Shown here: one piece after another, positions 8,214 to 16,028 of the stretch
Layout of the letters: every line of letters begins with the position of its first letter
Numbering within the stretch: position 1 is the stretch's first letter
Assembly: GCA_963623095.1 (NCBI GenBank)
Contig: CAVFKD010000023.1
Location: 1-28,600 of the forward strand
From: UBA3210 sp963623095
GTDB lineage: Bacteria; Bacillota_I; Bacilli_A; RFN20; CAG-449
DNA: 28,600 bases
Direction: 5' to 3'
Made by a program: the position numbers and the translations under genes
The notes under the pieces: model-generated
The model's database searches: none
Told to the model about the DNA's origin: nothing
The model's input: the letters and a program-made list of their open reading frames with translations, nothing else

Positions 8214-9425
8214 ATGAAATTTAAGCCTATTGTTAAAAGTCTCTTAGATACTGATTTTTATAAGTTCAATATGAATCAAGTTATTTTCCATAAGCATACA
8301 GATGCAACTGGAGAATATCATTTTAAGTGTCGTAATAATGACATTGTTTGGACTGATGAAATGGTTAATGAAATCAATGAACAAATTGATCATTTATGTA
8401 GTCTTAAATTTAAAAAAGATGAACTTGACTATCTTAGATCTATTCGTTTTATTAAAAATGACTATGTTGAATTTTTAAGATTATGGCATCCTATTAGAGA
8501 ATATGTTGATTGCCATAAAGAAGGAGATAACTTAGTTTGCGTTGTTAAAGGACCTTGTTTTTCTGCGATGCAATTTGAAATTTATCTTCTTGAAATCATT
8601 AATGAAGTCTATTTTAGAATGAAATATGATTATGATGAACTTGTTAAAGGTGCAAGAATTCGTTTAGAAGAAAAAATTAAAAAGTTAAACGATGGGACTT
8701 ATACATTTCATTTCGCGGAATTTGGCTGCAGAAGAAGATTATCTTTTGATTGGCAAGAAGAAATGGTCCATGAATTAGTCACTAAAACAGATAAATGTGT
8801 TGGTACATCTAATGTTTATCTAGCGAAGAAATTCAACATTAAACCAATTGGTACTTTCGCACATGAATTTGTTCAAATGTATCAAGGTTATCCTAATATT
8901 CCTCTTGCTTATACTAATCACCATGCTTTAAAAGACTGGTTCGCAGAATATCAAGGAGATAATGGTACAGCTTTAACAGATACTTTAACTACTGATTTAT
9001 TCTTGCTTGATTTTACTTTCTTAGATGCAAGCTGTTATTCAGGTGTAAGACATGATTCAGGTGATCCATATGAATGGGGTGAAAAGATTATCGCTCATTA
9101 TAAAAAACTTCATATTGATCCAAAAACTAAAACATTAATGTTCTCTGATTCATTGAATTTTGATAAAGCACAAAAGCTTTATGATTATTTCAAAGATAGA
9201 ACAAAAGTAAGTTTTGGTATAGGTACATATTGTGCGAATGATACAGGTGTTGAACCTTTAAATATTGTTATTAAACTTCAAAAGATTAATGATCGCCCAG
9301 TTGCGAAATTGTCCGACAACGATGGCAAAACAATGTGTTTAGATGATGATTATTTATCATATTTACGACGCGCAGTTGAATATCGTATAAAAGAAGAAAA
9401 AACATTAAAAGAACTTAATAAATAA
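8214..9425 (+). CDS. pncB: Nicotinate phosphoribosyltransferase
   Basis: PncB makes nicotinate mononucleotide from nicotinate and PRPP, the entry step of NAD salvage. The 403-residue length fits the short PncB class. The N-terminal signature SLLDTDFYKFNM is clear, as are FAEFGCRRR, GTSNVYLAKK with GTFAHE, the TNHHAL segment that carries the autophosphorylated-type His, and the phosphoribosyl-binding GVRHDSGDPYEWGEK. The start follows AAAAGGAGG by 6 bases. It is downstream of pnp but separated from it by a terminator hairpin, and convergent with the metal exporter gene across a shared terminator. No nadE or nadD is in the window. Confidence 0.95.
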   Translation: MKFKPIVKSLLDTDFYKFNMNQVIFHKHTDATGEYHFKCRNNDIVWTDEMVNEINEQIDHLCSLKFKKDELDYLRSIRFIKNDYVEFLRLWHPIREYVDCHKEGDNLVCVVKGPCFSAMQFEIYLLEIINEVYFRMKYDYDELVKGARIRLEEKIKKLNDGTYTFHFAEFGCRRRLSFDWQEEMVHELVTKTDKCVGTSNVYLAKKFNIKPIGTFAHEFVQMYQGYPNIPLAYTNHHALKDWFAEYQGDNGTALTDTLTTDLFLLDFTFLDASCYSGVRHDSGDPYEWGEKIIAHYKKLHIDPKTKTLMFSDSLNFDKAQKLYDYFKDRTKVSFGIGTYCANDTGVEPLNIVIKLQKINDRPVAKLSDNDGKTMCLDDDYLSYLRRAVEYRIKEEKTLKELNK

Positions 9426-9426
9426 C

Positions 9427-9453
9427 AAAAAACATGGCATTGCCATGTTTTTA
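9427..9453. terminator. Bidirectional terminator between pncB and the metal exporter gene
   Basis: AAAACATGGCA and TGCCATGTTTT form a near-perfect hairpin with A and T runs on both flanks. It overlaps the stop codon of the minus-strand exporter gene. Confidence 0.88.
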
Positions 9454-10344
9454 TTTTATAAAGCTTTCAATTAACATTGATCCATAACCGAATATTAACG
9501 CAGTTATAACTAATGTTAATACGATTATAAGAACATCTTTGATGTTCTTTTTATTTTTAATTAAATATATTAACCCTAATCCAGCATTGCATATTAATCC
9601 TGCAAGCGCGGCACCAAAGCTTAATGATCCTTGTAAGAATAATTCTGTAATAATAACACTAGAAGCACAATTTGGAATTAATCCAACTAATATTGATAAT
9701 AAAGGAGTTAAATAATAATATGATGTTAAAAAATCACTAATGACATCTTCACCGACATAATAAATGATAATTCCAAAGACAATATTAACAATAAATATAT
9801 AAATAAATATTTTTAATGAATGGATAAATGGATGAAGTAAATGTTCTTTTAATAATTGAACTTTTGTTGGTTTTGAATTTTCTTCAATATCATGATTACA
9901 ACAACCTTTTTGAATTACTTCTTCATTATTTACCATTACTTGATCAAAACTTTGAGGACGATTGATATGATCTAAAATGAAATCAAGTAAGGTTCCAACT
10001 ATAAATCCGGCGATAAATTTAATACCTAATAAAGGTAAGATATAAATCATCTTACTAGGATTTGATAACATCATTGGTAAAGCTTCATCACTACAAGTGA
10101 TAAATACTGCGACTAATGTTCCAATAGTGATTTTCTTTTTAATAAACATGTCACTTGCGACAATAGAGAATCCACATTGAGGAATTAAACCAATCGCAGA
10201 ACCAAATAATGTCGATAATTTACTTTCTTTAACGACTTTGGTAGAGATTTTGCCTTCGATAAAGGAAATTATTATGTTTAAGATAAAAACAACGCCTGTA
10301 GCTTTTAATGAGTCAATTAAAGCATCTAATAATACATCTAACAT
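9451..10344 (-). CDS. Putative 10-TM heavy-metal exporter (ArsP_2-like permease)
   Basis: The 297-residue protein is almost wholly hydrophobic, with two homologous halves. Each half contains a pore-like repeat: GLIPQCGFSIVASD in the first and GLIPNCASSVIIT in the second. These paired GLIPxC motifs are typical of the 10-TM exporter family annotated ArsP_2 or 'arsenic/manganese efflux'. A hydrophilic mid-protein loop holds GCCNHD, which could bind a soft metal. It sits 9 bases downstream of a Fur-family regulator gene, so the pair is almost certainly one operon controlled by metal. The metal (arsenic, manganese, zinc or other) cannot be told from sequence. It ends in a terminator shared with pncB. 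Confidence 0.75.
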   Translation of the reverse strand: MLDVLLDALIDSLKATGVVFILNIIISFIEGKISTKVVKESKLSTLFGSAIGLIPQCGFSIVASDMFIKKKITIGTLVAVFITCSDEALPMMLSNPSKMIYILPLLGIKFIAGFIVGTLLDFILDHINRPQSFDQVMVNNEEVIQKGCCNHDIEENSKPTKVQLLKEHLLHPFIHSLKIFIYIFIVNIVFGIIIYYVGEDVISDFLTSYYYLTPLLSILVGLIPNCASSVIITELFLQGSLSFGAALAGLICNAGLGLIYLIKNKKNIKDVLIIVLTLVITALIFGYGSMLIESFIK

Positions 10345-10353
10345 AGCGACCTC

Positions 10354-10746
10354 CTATTTTAATAATGAACAATCGCTACAAATTCCATAGATAGTAGTGA
10401 GATTGTTATTGACTGTGAATTTATGTTGCTTATAAATATGGGAAATAAATTCATTCGCATCTTTACAAGGTAAATGAATTAATTTCCCGCAGGAAATACA
10501 TTTTAAATGAAAATGATTATTTGAACATGAATTATCAATATATTGATATTCATAATTAGAAGATAGTTCATTGAACGTTTTTCTAATAGTTCCATTTTCT
10601 TCAAAAACGTTTAATAAGCGATATAAAGTAGCTTTAGATATTTTACCTTCAACTAACTTCAATATCTTAGATGCGGATAAAGAATATGATTTGTTGTTAT
10701 ATAAGATTTGCAATAGTATTTCTTTTTGATTTGTTTTATATTCCAT
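10354..10746 (-). CDS. Fur-family metal-responsive transcriptional repressor
   Basis: The 130-residue protein has the Fur/Zur/PerR architecture: an N-terminal winged helix (about 10-60, with SKATLYRLLNVFEENG as the recognition region) and a C-terminal dimerisation and metal domain. The structural zinc site is shown by C83-x2-C86 and C123-x2-C126. NHFHLKC (His78, His80) is the usual sensory region. Whether it senses zinc, iron, manganese or peroxide is not decided by these residues. It is the first gene of an operon with the metal exporter, and a 19-bp palindrome lies at its predicted transcription start, so it probably represses itself and the exporter. It ends in TAG. An AGGAGAAAG ribosome site supports the start. 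Confidence 0.9.
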   Translation of the reverse strand: MEYKTNQKEILLQILYNNKSYSLSASKILKLVEGKISKATLYRLLNVFEENGTIRKTFNELSSNYEYQYIDNSCSNNHFHLKCISCGKLIHLPCKDANEFISHIYKQHKFTVNNNLTTIYGICSDCSLLK

Positions 10747-10760
10747 ATCTTTCTCCTAAA

Positions 10761-10779
10761 TTTGAGACTTAGTCTCAAA
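10761..10779. promoter_or_regulatory. Fur-type 7-1-7 operator of the regulator-exporter operon
   Basis: TTTGAGACTTAGTCTCAAA is a perfect inverted repeat with one central base. Its core TGAGACT-n-AGTCTCA has the 7-1-7 geometry of Fur, Zur and PerR boxes but a distinct sequence. It starts about where transcription should begin, a repressor position. Confidence 0.75.
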
Positions 10780-10788
10780 ACGAGTTAT

Positions 10789-10817
10789 ATATTAATATAT
10801 ATAAAATAGAAGTGCAA
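10789..10817 (-). promoter_or_regulatory. Promoter of the Fur-family regulator operon
   Basis: Read on the minus strand, TTGCAC and TAATAT are 17 bases apart. The predicted start falls next to the palindromic operator at 10761-10779. Confidence 0.5.
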
Positions 10818-10852
10818 GAAAAAAATGAATATTTAACCAATTTAAATTAAAT

Positions 10853-10881
10853 GCAAAAAAAAGATGACTTTGCAGTCATCT
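10853..10881 (-). terminator. tRNA-Gly transcript terminator
   Basis: AGATGACT and AGTCATCT form an 8-bp perfect stem with a 4-base loop, followed on the minus strand by at least seven U. It lies 16 bases past the tRNA 3' end. Confidence 0.9.
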
Positions 10882-10896
10882 GTAAGCTCTTTTTAA

Positions 10897-10970
10897 TGGA
10901 GCGAGCGACGGGAATCGAACCCGCGTATCAACCTTGGCAAGGTCGTGTTCTACCATTGAACTACGCTCGC
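10897..10970 (-). tRNA. tRNA-Gly (anticodon GCC)
   Basis: The minus strand folds as a full cloverleaf: 7-bp acceptor GCGAGCG/CGCTCGC, D-arm, anticodon loop TTGCCAA giving GCC, T-arm with TTCGATT, discriminator T and encoded CCA. It has its own promoter and terminator and is transcribed alone. Confidence 0.97.
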
Positions 10971-10988
10971 ATCTCACAAGCAAGTATA

Positions 10989-11016
10989 ATTATATACTAG
11001 TTTGAAATTATTGCAA
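10989..11016 (-). promoter_or_regulatory. tRNA-Gly promoter
   Basis: Minus-strand TTGCAA and a perfect TATAAT lie 16 bases apart, about 19 bases before the tRNA 5' end. The same ACTTGCAA -35 context occurs before tRNA-Arg. Confidence 0.8.
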
Positions 11017-11100
11017 GTAAAATTTTAAAATTTATAAACTTTTTTTAAAATTGTTGTCTTGAGTAAATATTTTGAATTTTAAAGACACATTTTTTTAGTA

Positions 11101-11124
11101 AAATAAAAACCTGCATTGCAGGTT
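11101..11124 (-). terminator. trxA terminator overlapping the stop codon
   Basis: AACCTGCA and TGCAGGTT form a tight hairpin followed on the minus strand by a U-rich tract. The stem begins inside the trxA stop codon. Confidence 0.8.
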
Positions 11125-11440
11125 ATTTATTTGAAGTGACAAATTCAATTATTGATGTGGAAGGAATATAACCAACATTGGTTGCTTTTAAATCGCCATC
11201 TTTTAATAAGATTAATGTTGGAATTGATTGAATGCCATATCTTGAAGCAATTTCATGAAGATCATCAACGTTTACTTTTAAAACTTTGATATCTTTTAAT
11301 TCTTCAGCTTCTTCTGCTTCTTCTAATTGAGGAGCAAGCATTCTACAAGGTCCACACCAAGGAGCCCAGAAGTCTACTAAAGTATATCCTTCTTTAATTA
11401 ATTCATCATATTGATTTATTGATTCTACTTGTGTATGCAT
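11123..11440 (-). CDS. trxA: Thioredoxin
   Basis: A single 105-residue thioredoxin fold with the redox motif WCGPC (Cys29, Cys32) and the cis-proline loop IPTLIL. It has no signal peptide, so it works in the cytoplasm reducing protein disulfides, normally recharged by thioredoxin reductase, which is not in this window. An acidic run (EEAEEAEELKD) occupies a surface helix. It lies 23 bases downstream of the TraX-like gene on the same strand with an AAAGGAAG ribosome site, so it may share its transcript. It ends at a terminator that overlaps the stop codon. Confidence 0.95.
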   Translation of the reverse strand: MHTQVESINQYDELIKEGYTLVDFWAPWCGPCRMLAPQLEEAEEAEELKDIKVLKVNVDDLHEIASRYGIQSIPTLILLKDGDLKATNVGYIPSTSIIEFVTSNK

Positions 11441-11463
11441 AATTTACTTCCTTTCTTTTTAAA

Positions 11464-12303
11464 TTATATCAAAAAATTGATAATGAGGTAAAGAATTACA
11501 ATGTGAAGAGGGAAAAAAAGATAAGATCCATATTGGAACCATTTTGCATTATATCCTCTTTTACCATTGTAAAACATAATGAATATACATGTGAATATCG
11601 CATATATTTGTATAGACATCATTCGAGAAAATATTCCATGTCCATTCCATACAGGATTAATAAAATAAATTATTAATGAATAAGCGATAAATAATATGCA
11701 TTGACATGTATGTTTTAAACTAAGATAGTAAGAAGAAGACATAAATGTTTCTTCATCTAATCCTTGAATGGTGATAACTTGTTTTGCGATTAAAGAACTT
11801 AATTTATAACCTAAATAGAAACAAGCAATAGTACATATTCCATATAGATCATAATCATATTTTAAAGGAATGATATCTAATGGAACTAATATAGTTATAG
11901 CAATAGGGACTAACGCAAATAATTTAAAGAATTTAGGTGTTTTTTCAACAAAATAAATCATTATTCCACCCATTAATAAAGTAGTGATTGGATTACCGAT
12001 ATATTCTTTGAATAAAATCAAATATCCTAAATCCATTACCGCGGAAATAATAAATAATCTTAATAAATATTTAAGTGGTGATTTAGTATGAATCATTCCT
12101 TCGACTAATAAAAAAGCAAAGATGACAAAACTAAATCTTCCAATGATTCTAAATATGGTGTAAGTTGTTTCATTAAGCCAAGAAAGACTATTTTGTTTAT
12201 TTAATGTATATAATACAACCATGAAATGATCAAAAATCATTGATATATAACCAATAATTTTAAGCCAAAATCCATTTAAAAATTGATAAGATTTATCCTT
12301 CAT
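11464..12303 (-). CDS. TraX-like polytopic membrane protein
   Basis: The 279-residue protein has about eight hydrophobic segments. It matches the TraX family by IIGYISMIFDH near the N-terminus (lysine and aspartate in the first helices), IGRFSFVIFAFLLVEGMIHT and a C-terminal YLFFPLHIVILYL. TraX of F plasmid N-acetylates pilin, and the family is distantly related to membrane acyltransferases. Chromosomal Firmicutes copies are common, have no conjugation genes around them and no established role; none are seen here either. It is followed by trxA and separated from the upstream CPBP gene by that gene's terminator. Confidence 0.8.
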   Translation of the reverse strand: MKDKSYQFLNGFWLKIIGYISMIFDHFMVVLYTLNKQNSLSWLNETTYTIFRIIGRFSFVIFAFLLVEGMIHTKSPLKYLLRLFIISAVMDLGYLILFKEYIGNPITTLLMGGIMIYFVEKTPKFFKLFALVPIAITILVPLDIIPLKYDYDLYGICTIACFYLGYKLSSLIAKQVITIQGLDEETFMSSSYYLSLKHTCQCILFIAYSLIIYFINPVWNGHGIFSRMMSIQIYAIFTCIFIMFYNGKRGYNAKWFQYGSYLFFPLHIVILYLIINFLI

Positions 12304-12348
12304 AGTTTCACCTCGTCAATATTTTATAATATGAACCTTAAAATTAAA

Positions 12349-12374
12349 ATAAAAAAAGCGTTTATAAAACGCTT
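12349..12374 (-). terminator. Terminator of the CPBP protease gene
   Basis: AAGCGTTT and AAACGCTT pair across a three-base loop and are followed on the minus strand by seven U. The stem overlaps the gene's stop codon. Confidence 0.88.
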
Positions 12375-13152
12375 ATCTTAATAAAAGAATTTGTGCAGTT
12401 GTCATTACACTTATATAAGAAACTACATTGTTAACCATATGCGCGGTTATTGAAGTCGCTAATGAATTTTCATTTTCATATGCAATAGAGAAAATTAATC
12501 CAGGTATTATATAAGAAGGAAGATTTAATAATTCATTAAGCATTTCTTCTCCAGATGCTGTAAATACATCTGATGATAAGAATATAGAATGTAATAAACC
12601 AAAGAATAACGCGGCAAGAATATGCGCTAAAATACGATTTTTCTTATAGATCGCTCCAAAAAGACCAAGTCTATAAGTAACTTCTTCACATATTGGAGCT
12701 AATATAACAACCGAGATAAACATCATTATAGGTTGTGAATGAATCATTGCGACTACATTAGATTGATTGTTATTTGATGTTATATTAGGAAATAATGTTT
12801 GAATGATTAGATTGTAAATGATTTGAGCTCCTAATACGATTACTCCAAACATAAGACCTTTTAATATCTTTTTGATCTTTGCATAATCTTTAAAGACTCT
12901 TTTTATTAATTCTTTACCCATAATTATGAATAAAGTTACAAACAATAATAAATAAGCTCCAAAATTAACAATACAGTTTAAAGTGATAGTGAAAGATGAA
13001 GAAGCATTATTTACATCAATAATTGAAGTGATAATTAAAGATATTATTGTCGCGAATATACTTAAACCTAGCCATCCGACTAAAAATAATAATAAATTTT
13101 TAATTAAAGGTATTTCAATGACACCTTTATTTTGATTTTGGTAATTTTCCAT
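12373..13152 (-). CDS. CPBP (Abi) family intramembrane metalloprotease
   Basis: The 259-residue protein has about seven to eight membrane helices. All three catalytic motifs of the CPBP/Rce1 family are present: EEVTYR (Glu156, Glu157, Arg161), FFGLLHS with the second-motif His, and HMVNN with the third-motif His and Asn. Family members cleave membrane-embedded substrates; bacterial ones are linked to bacteriocin self-immunity and surface-protein handling. No bacteriocin gene is seen next to it, so the target is unknown. It is divergent from yigZ across about 150 bases, has a GTAGGAG ribosome site and its own terminator. Confidence 0.88.
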   Translation of the reverse strand: MENYQNQNKGVIEIPLIKNLLLFLVGWLGLSIFATIISLIITSIIDVNNASSSFTITLNCIVNFGAYLLLFVTLFIIMGKELIKRVFKDYAKIKKILKGLMFGVIVLGAQIIYNLIIQTLFPNITSNNNQSNVVAMIHSQPIMMFISVVILAPICEEVTYRLGLFGAIYKKNRILAHILAALFFGLLHSIFLSSDVFTASGEEMLNELLNLPSYIIPGLIFSIAYENENSLATSITAHMVNNVVSYISVMTTAQILLLR

Positions 13153-13304
13153 AAGAATAACTCCTACATTGCAATATTCTAAACTATGAATAAAATAATT
13201 GCTATTAATAAGTAGTTAATTTTTAACTTTTAAGTAAGGAACTAATTATATATAATATAATTAACTAAGCAATGTCTTGGTTTAATATATTAATTAGGTG
13301 AAAC

Positions 13305-13904
13305 ATGTATCAAATAAAAGAAAAATACGAAAATGAAATAGTTATTAATAAATCAAGATTTATTGGAGTTTTACTTCCTATTAGCAATGAAGAAGAAGTT
13401 AAATCTCTTTTAAAAGATTTAAATAAAGAATATCCTAAAGCAACTCATTATTGCTATGCTTATAAAATTAATGGGAAAGAAAAATCTTCTGATGATGGTG
13501 AACCTTCTGGTACAGCAGGTCGACCAATGCTAGAATTTTTAAACAATGTTAAATTAGAAAATGCTTTAGTAGTGGCAATTAGGTATTTTGGAGGTATCAA
13601 ACTTGGTGCAGGAGGACTTCTTAGAGCCTATGTTGATACAGCCAAAGGTGTATATGATAAAGCAATTAAATATGAAGTAGTAAATTATAATTCATATGAA
13701 ATTGAAATTGATTATAAATATTTTGATTCGGTGAGATTATATTTATCAAAAGATGGTATAATAGATAACGTTGATTATGAAGAAAAAATAATCATTCATT
13801 ATAGTAATATATCTATTGATATAAATGAATTAAACGATATCACAAATGGTGATATTAAAATTAAAGAAACTGGCAATAAAGTTGTCTTTAAGAAAGTAGG
13901 TTAA
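13305..13904 (+). CDS. yigZ: YigZ / IMPACT family protein
   Basis: The 199-residue length and the core motifs SRFIGVLLPI, HYCYAY, SSDDGEPSGTAGRPML and RYFGGIKLGAGGLLRAY identify the UPF0029/IMPACT family (YigZ in E. coli, YvyE in B. subtilis). The N-terminal half is the conserved IMPACT domain and the C-terminal part a ferredoxin-like DUF1949 domain. The eukaryotic relative modulates Gcn2; the bacterial role is not settled, with translation-related roles suggested. It is the first gene of a four-gene operon and is separated from the mrp-like gene by a single base. Several TATAAT-like hexamers lie 45-60 bases upstream. Confidence 0.92.
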   Translation: MYQIKEKYENEIVINKSRFIGVLLPISNEEEVKSLLKDLNKEYPKATHYCYAYKINGKEKSSDDGEPSGTAGRPMLEFLNNVKLENALVVAIRYFGGIKLGAGGLLRAYVDTAKGVYDKAIKYEVVNYNSYEIEIDYKYFDSVRLYLSKDGIIDNVDYEEKIIIHYSNISIDINELNDITNGDIKIKETGNKVVFKKVG

Positions 13905-13905
13905 T

Positions 13906-14775
13906 ATGGCAGAAGAAAATAAATGTGAAAATTGTTCTGGTGAATGTTCCGGTAATTGCTCTGGAAATTGTGAAGGATGTTCAGGACATAAAAAGATTCC
14001 ATATTTTGAATTAAATGATCAATCTAATATTAAATTAGTATTAGGTGTAATATCAGGAAAAGGTGGAGTAGGTAAGTCTTTAGTTACTTCTTTACTCGCG
14101 ACTAAACTTAATGATTTAGGTTTAAAAGTCGGTGTTCTTGATGCAGATATTACAGGTCCAAGTATGGGTAAATCATTTGGTATTAAAGATAAAGCTTATC
14201 AAGATAATGGACTTATTTTACCTCATGTAACTAAAAAAGGTATTAAAGTAATTACCACTAATATGTTACTTGAAAACGATGATGATCCAATTGTTTGGAG
14301 AGGAAGTATGATTTCTTCTTTAATTGGACAATTCTATAAAGATGTTAAATGGGGAAAATTAGATGTATTATTAATCGATATGCCTCCTGGAACTAGTGAT
14401 GTTTCATTAACAATCTTCCAACAAATTCCTCTTGGAGGAATAATAATGGTTACTACTCCTCAAGATTTAGTATCATTAATTGTTAAAAAATCCATCCATA
14501 TGGCGGAAACTATGGATATACCTTTACTTGGTATAGTAGAAAATATGTCTTATGTTGTTTGTCCAAATTGTGATGAGAAAATATATGTATTTGGACAACA
14601 TTCTAAAGAAGAATTAGAAGAAAAATATTCTTATCCATTACTTGGTAGAATTCCATTTGATAAGGATATAAATACTTTAGTTGATAATGGTAATATTGAA
14701 GATTTTAACAAAGATTATTTAGATGATTTAGCAACTTCAATAAATGAATTACTTGGAGAAATTGAATATGAATAA
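13906..14775 (+). CDS. Mrp/ApbC/Nbp35-type Fe-S cluster carrier ATPase with Cys-rich N-terminus
   Basis: The 289-residue protein is a deviant Walker A ATPase: GKGGVGKS at residues 51-58, DADITGPS, DMPPGTSD and TTPQDL. The CPNC motif near residue 222 is the dimer-interface pair that holds a bridging 4Fe-4S cluster. Such proteins assemble and deliver Fe-S clusters in the cytoplasm. An N-terminal extension carries six Cys within 19 residues (7, 10, 14, 18, 22, 25) in Gly/Asn/Ser-rich spacing, like the extra cluster site of Nbp35 proteins but denser. The next gene overlaps it by 8 bases, so translation is probably coupled. Confidence 0.92.
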   Translation: MAEENKCENCSGECSGNCSGNCEGCSGHKKIPYFELNDQSNIKLVLGVISGKGGVGKSLVTSLLATKLNDLGLKVGVLDADITGPSMGKSFGIKDKAYQDNGLILPHVTKKGIKVITTNMLLENDDDPIVWRGSMISSLIGQFYKDVKWGKLDVLLIDMPPGTSDVSLTIFQQIPLGGIIMVTTPQDLVSLIVKKSIHMAETMDIPLLGIVENMSYVVCPNCDEKIYVFGQHSKEELEEKYSYPLLGRIPFDKDINTLVDNGNIEDFNKDYLDDLATSINELLGEIEYE

Positions 14776-16015
14776 TTTTAAATTTAATAGAGAAAAATTA
14801 ATTGATGTACTTGAAGATAAATCTTTAGTTGTACTTTATTCAGGTGCATTAAAACAAATGTCTTATGATGAAAGTTATCCTTTTAAAGTTAATACTAATT
14901 TTTATTATTTAACTGGCATAGATCAAGATAATGTTTATTTAGTTATTTATAAGAATAAAAATGTTATTAAAGAAAGTTTATATATCGCAAAAAATGATGA
15001 AACTTTAATTAAATGGATTGGTGCTTATTTATATCCTGAAGAAGCAAAAGAAATTTCAGGAATAGAAGATATTCACTTTATTGATGAATTTAATTTAGAT
15101 TTAACTAAGTTAGTTAAACAAAAAGCAACTAAAAATATTTATTTAGATTTAGAAAAAATTGATTTTGATGGCCAAGTTCATTTTGGTTATAAATTAAAAG
15201 ATTTAGTCAATGGTATTGATTTTACTAAGAATGTAATTGATGTATATCCTTTAATTACTCGTATAAGAGGTGTTAAAGAAGATTATGAAATCGATGAATT
15301 TAAAAAAGCAGTTGATATTACTAAACGCGCTTTAGAAAAAGTTATGGAAAAGCTTCCTTCATTAAATTATGAAAATGAAGTTCGTGGCTTATTTGAAGGA
15401 ACTATTAGAGCTTTAGGTAACTCAGATACATCTTTTGCAACTATCGCTGCAAGCGGTAAAAATGCTGCAACATTACATTATGCTTTAGATAACGAACCTT
15501 TAAAGAAAGATGGAATGATTTTACTTGATTTAGGCGCAGAATATCATAAATATCATGCCGATATTTCTAGAACTTATCCTTGTGATGGTGTCTTTAAAGG
15601 CAAAGAAAAAGAAATATATGAAATTGTTTTAGGATGTAATAAATATATTATTTCTTGCATTAAACCAGGAGAAACAATAAGAAGTTTACAAAACAAAACT
15701 GTTGAATATTTAGCTAATGAATGCTTAAAACATGGTTTAATCAAAGACAAAGAAGAAATTAAGAATTATTATTTCCATGGTATTTCTCATCATATTGGTT
15801 TAGATACTCATGATCCTTATCCTTCTTATAATACTTGTTTAGTTCCTGGAATGATTATTTCTTGTGAACCAGGCTTATATTTTGAAGAATTAGGAATTGG
15901 TGTAAGAATTGAAGATGATATTTTATTAACAGAAGAAGGAAATATTAATCTTTCAAAAGATATTATTAAAGAAGTAAAAGATATTGAAGAGTATATGGCT
16001 CAATTTAAAAAATAA
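14768..16015 (+). CDS. pepP: M24 family Xaa-Pro aminopeptidase
   Basis: I use the ATG at 14768 rather than the in-frame ATG at 14744, because GGAG lies 9 bases before 14768 and nothing suitable precedes 14744. This gives 415 residues. The N-terminal half is a creatinase/AMP_N domain (NFYYLTGI). The C-terminal pita-bread domain has all five metal ligands in order: Asp in LLDLGAEY, Asp in HADISRTYP, His in GISHHIGLDTHDP, Glu in SCEPGLYF and Glu in VRIEDDILLT. It removes N-terminal residues before proline using two metal ions, probably manganese, in the cytoplasm. The start overlaps the Mrp-like gene. Confidence 0.93.
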   Translation: MNNFKFNREKLIDVLEDKSLVVLYSGALKQMSYDESYPFKVNTNFYYLTGIDQDNVYLVIYKNKNVIKESLYIAKNDETLIKWIGAYLYPEEAKEISGIEDIHFIDEFNLDLTKLVKQKATKNIYLDLEKIDFDGQVHFGYKLKDLVNGIDFTKNVIDVYPLITRIRGVKEDYEIDEFKKAVDITKRALEKVMEKLPSLNYENEVRGLFEGTIRALGNSDTSFATIAASGKNAATLHYALDNEPLKKDGMILLDLGAEYHKYHADISRTYPCDGVFKGKEKEIYEIVLGCNKYIISCIKPGETIRSLQNKTVEYLANECLKHGLIKDKEEIKNYYFHGISHHIGLDTHDPYPSYNTCLVPGMIISCEPGLYFEELGIGVRIEDDILLTEEGNINLSKDIIKEVKDIEEYMAQFKK

Positions 16016-16028
16016 ATCGGGGGATTTT

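Noticed and set aside
11464..12303. Conjugation locus because of the TraX-like gene
   Set aside because: No relaxase, pilin or secretion genes are present; chromosomal TraX-like genes are common in Firmicutes.
12373..13152. Bacteriocin immunity locus suggested by the CPBP protease
   Set aside because: No small peptide precursor, processing enzyme or transporter gene is adjacent.
14744..14767. Upstream ATG as start of the M24 peptidase
   Set aside because: No ribosome site precedes it; the ATG at 14768 has GGAG at good spacing and overlaps the previous gene in the usual coupled way.
15984..16028. Upstream ATG as start of the endonuclease I lipoprotein
   Set aside because: It lies within the end of the M24 gene and would bury the signal peptide; the ATG at 16029 has a G-rich ribosome site and begins a lipoprotein signal.
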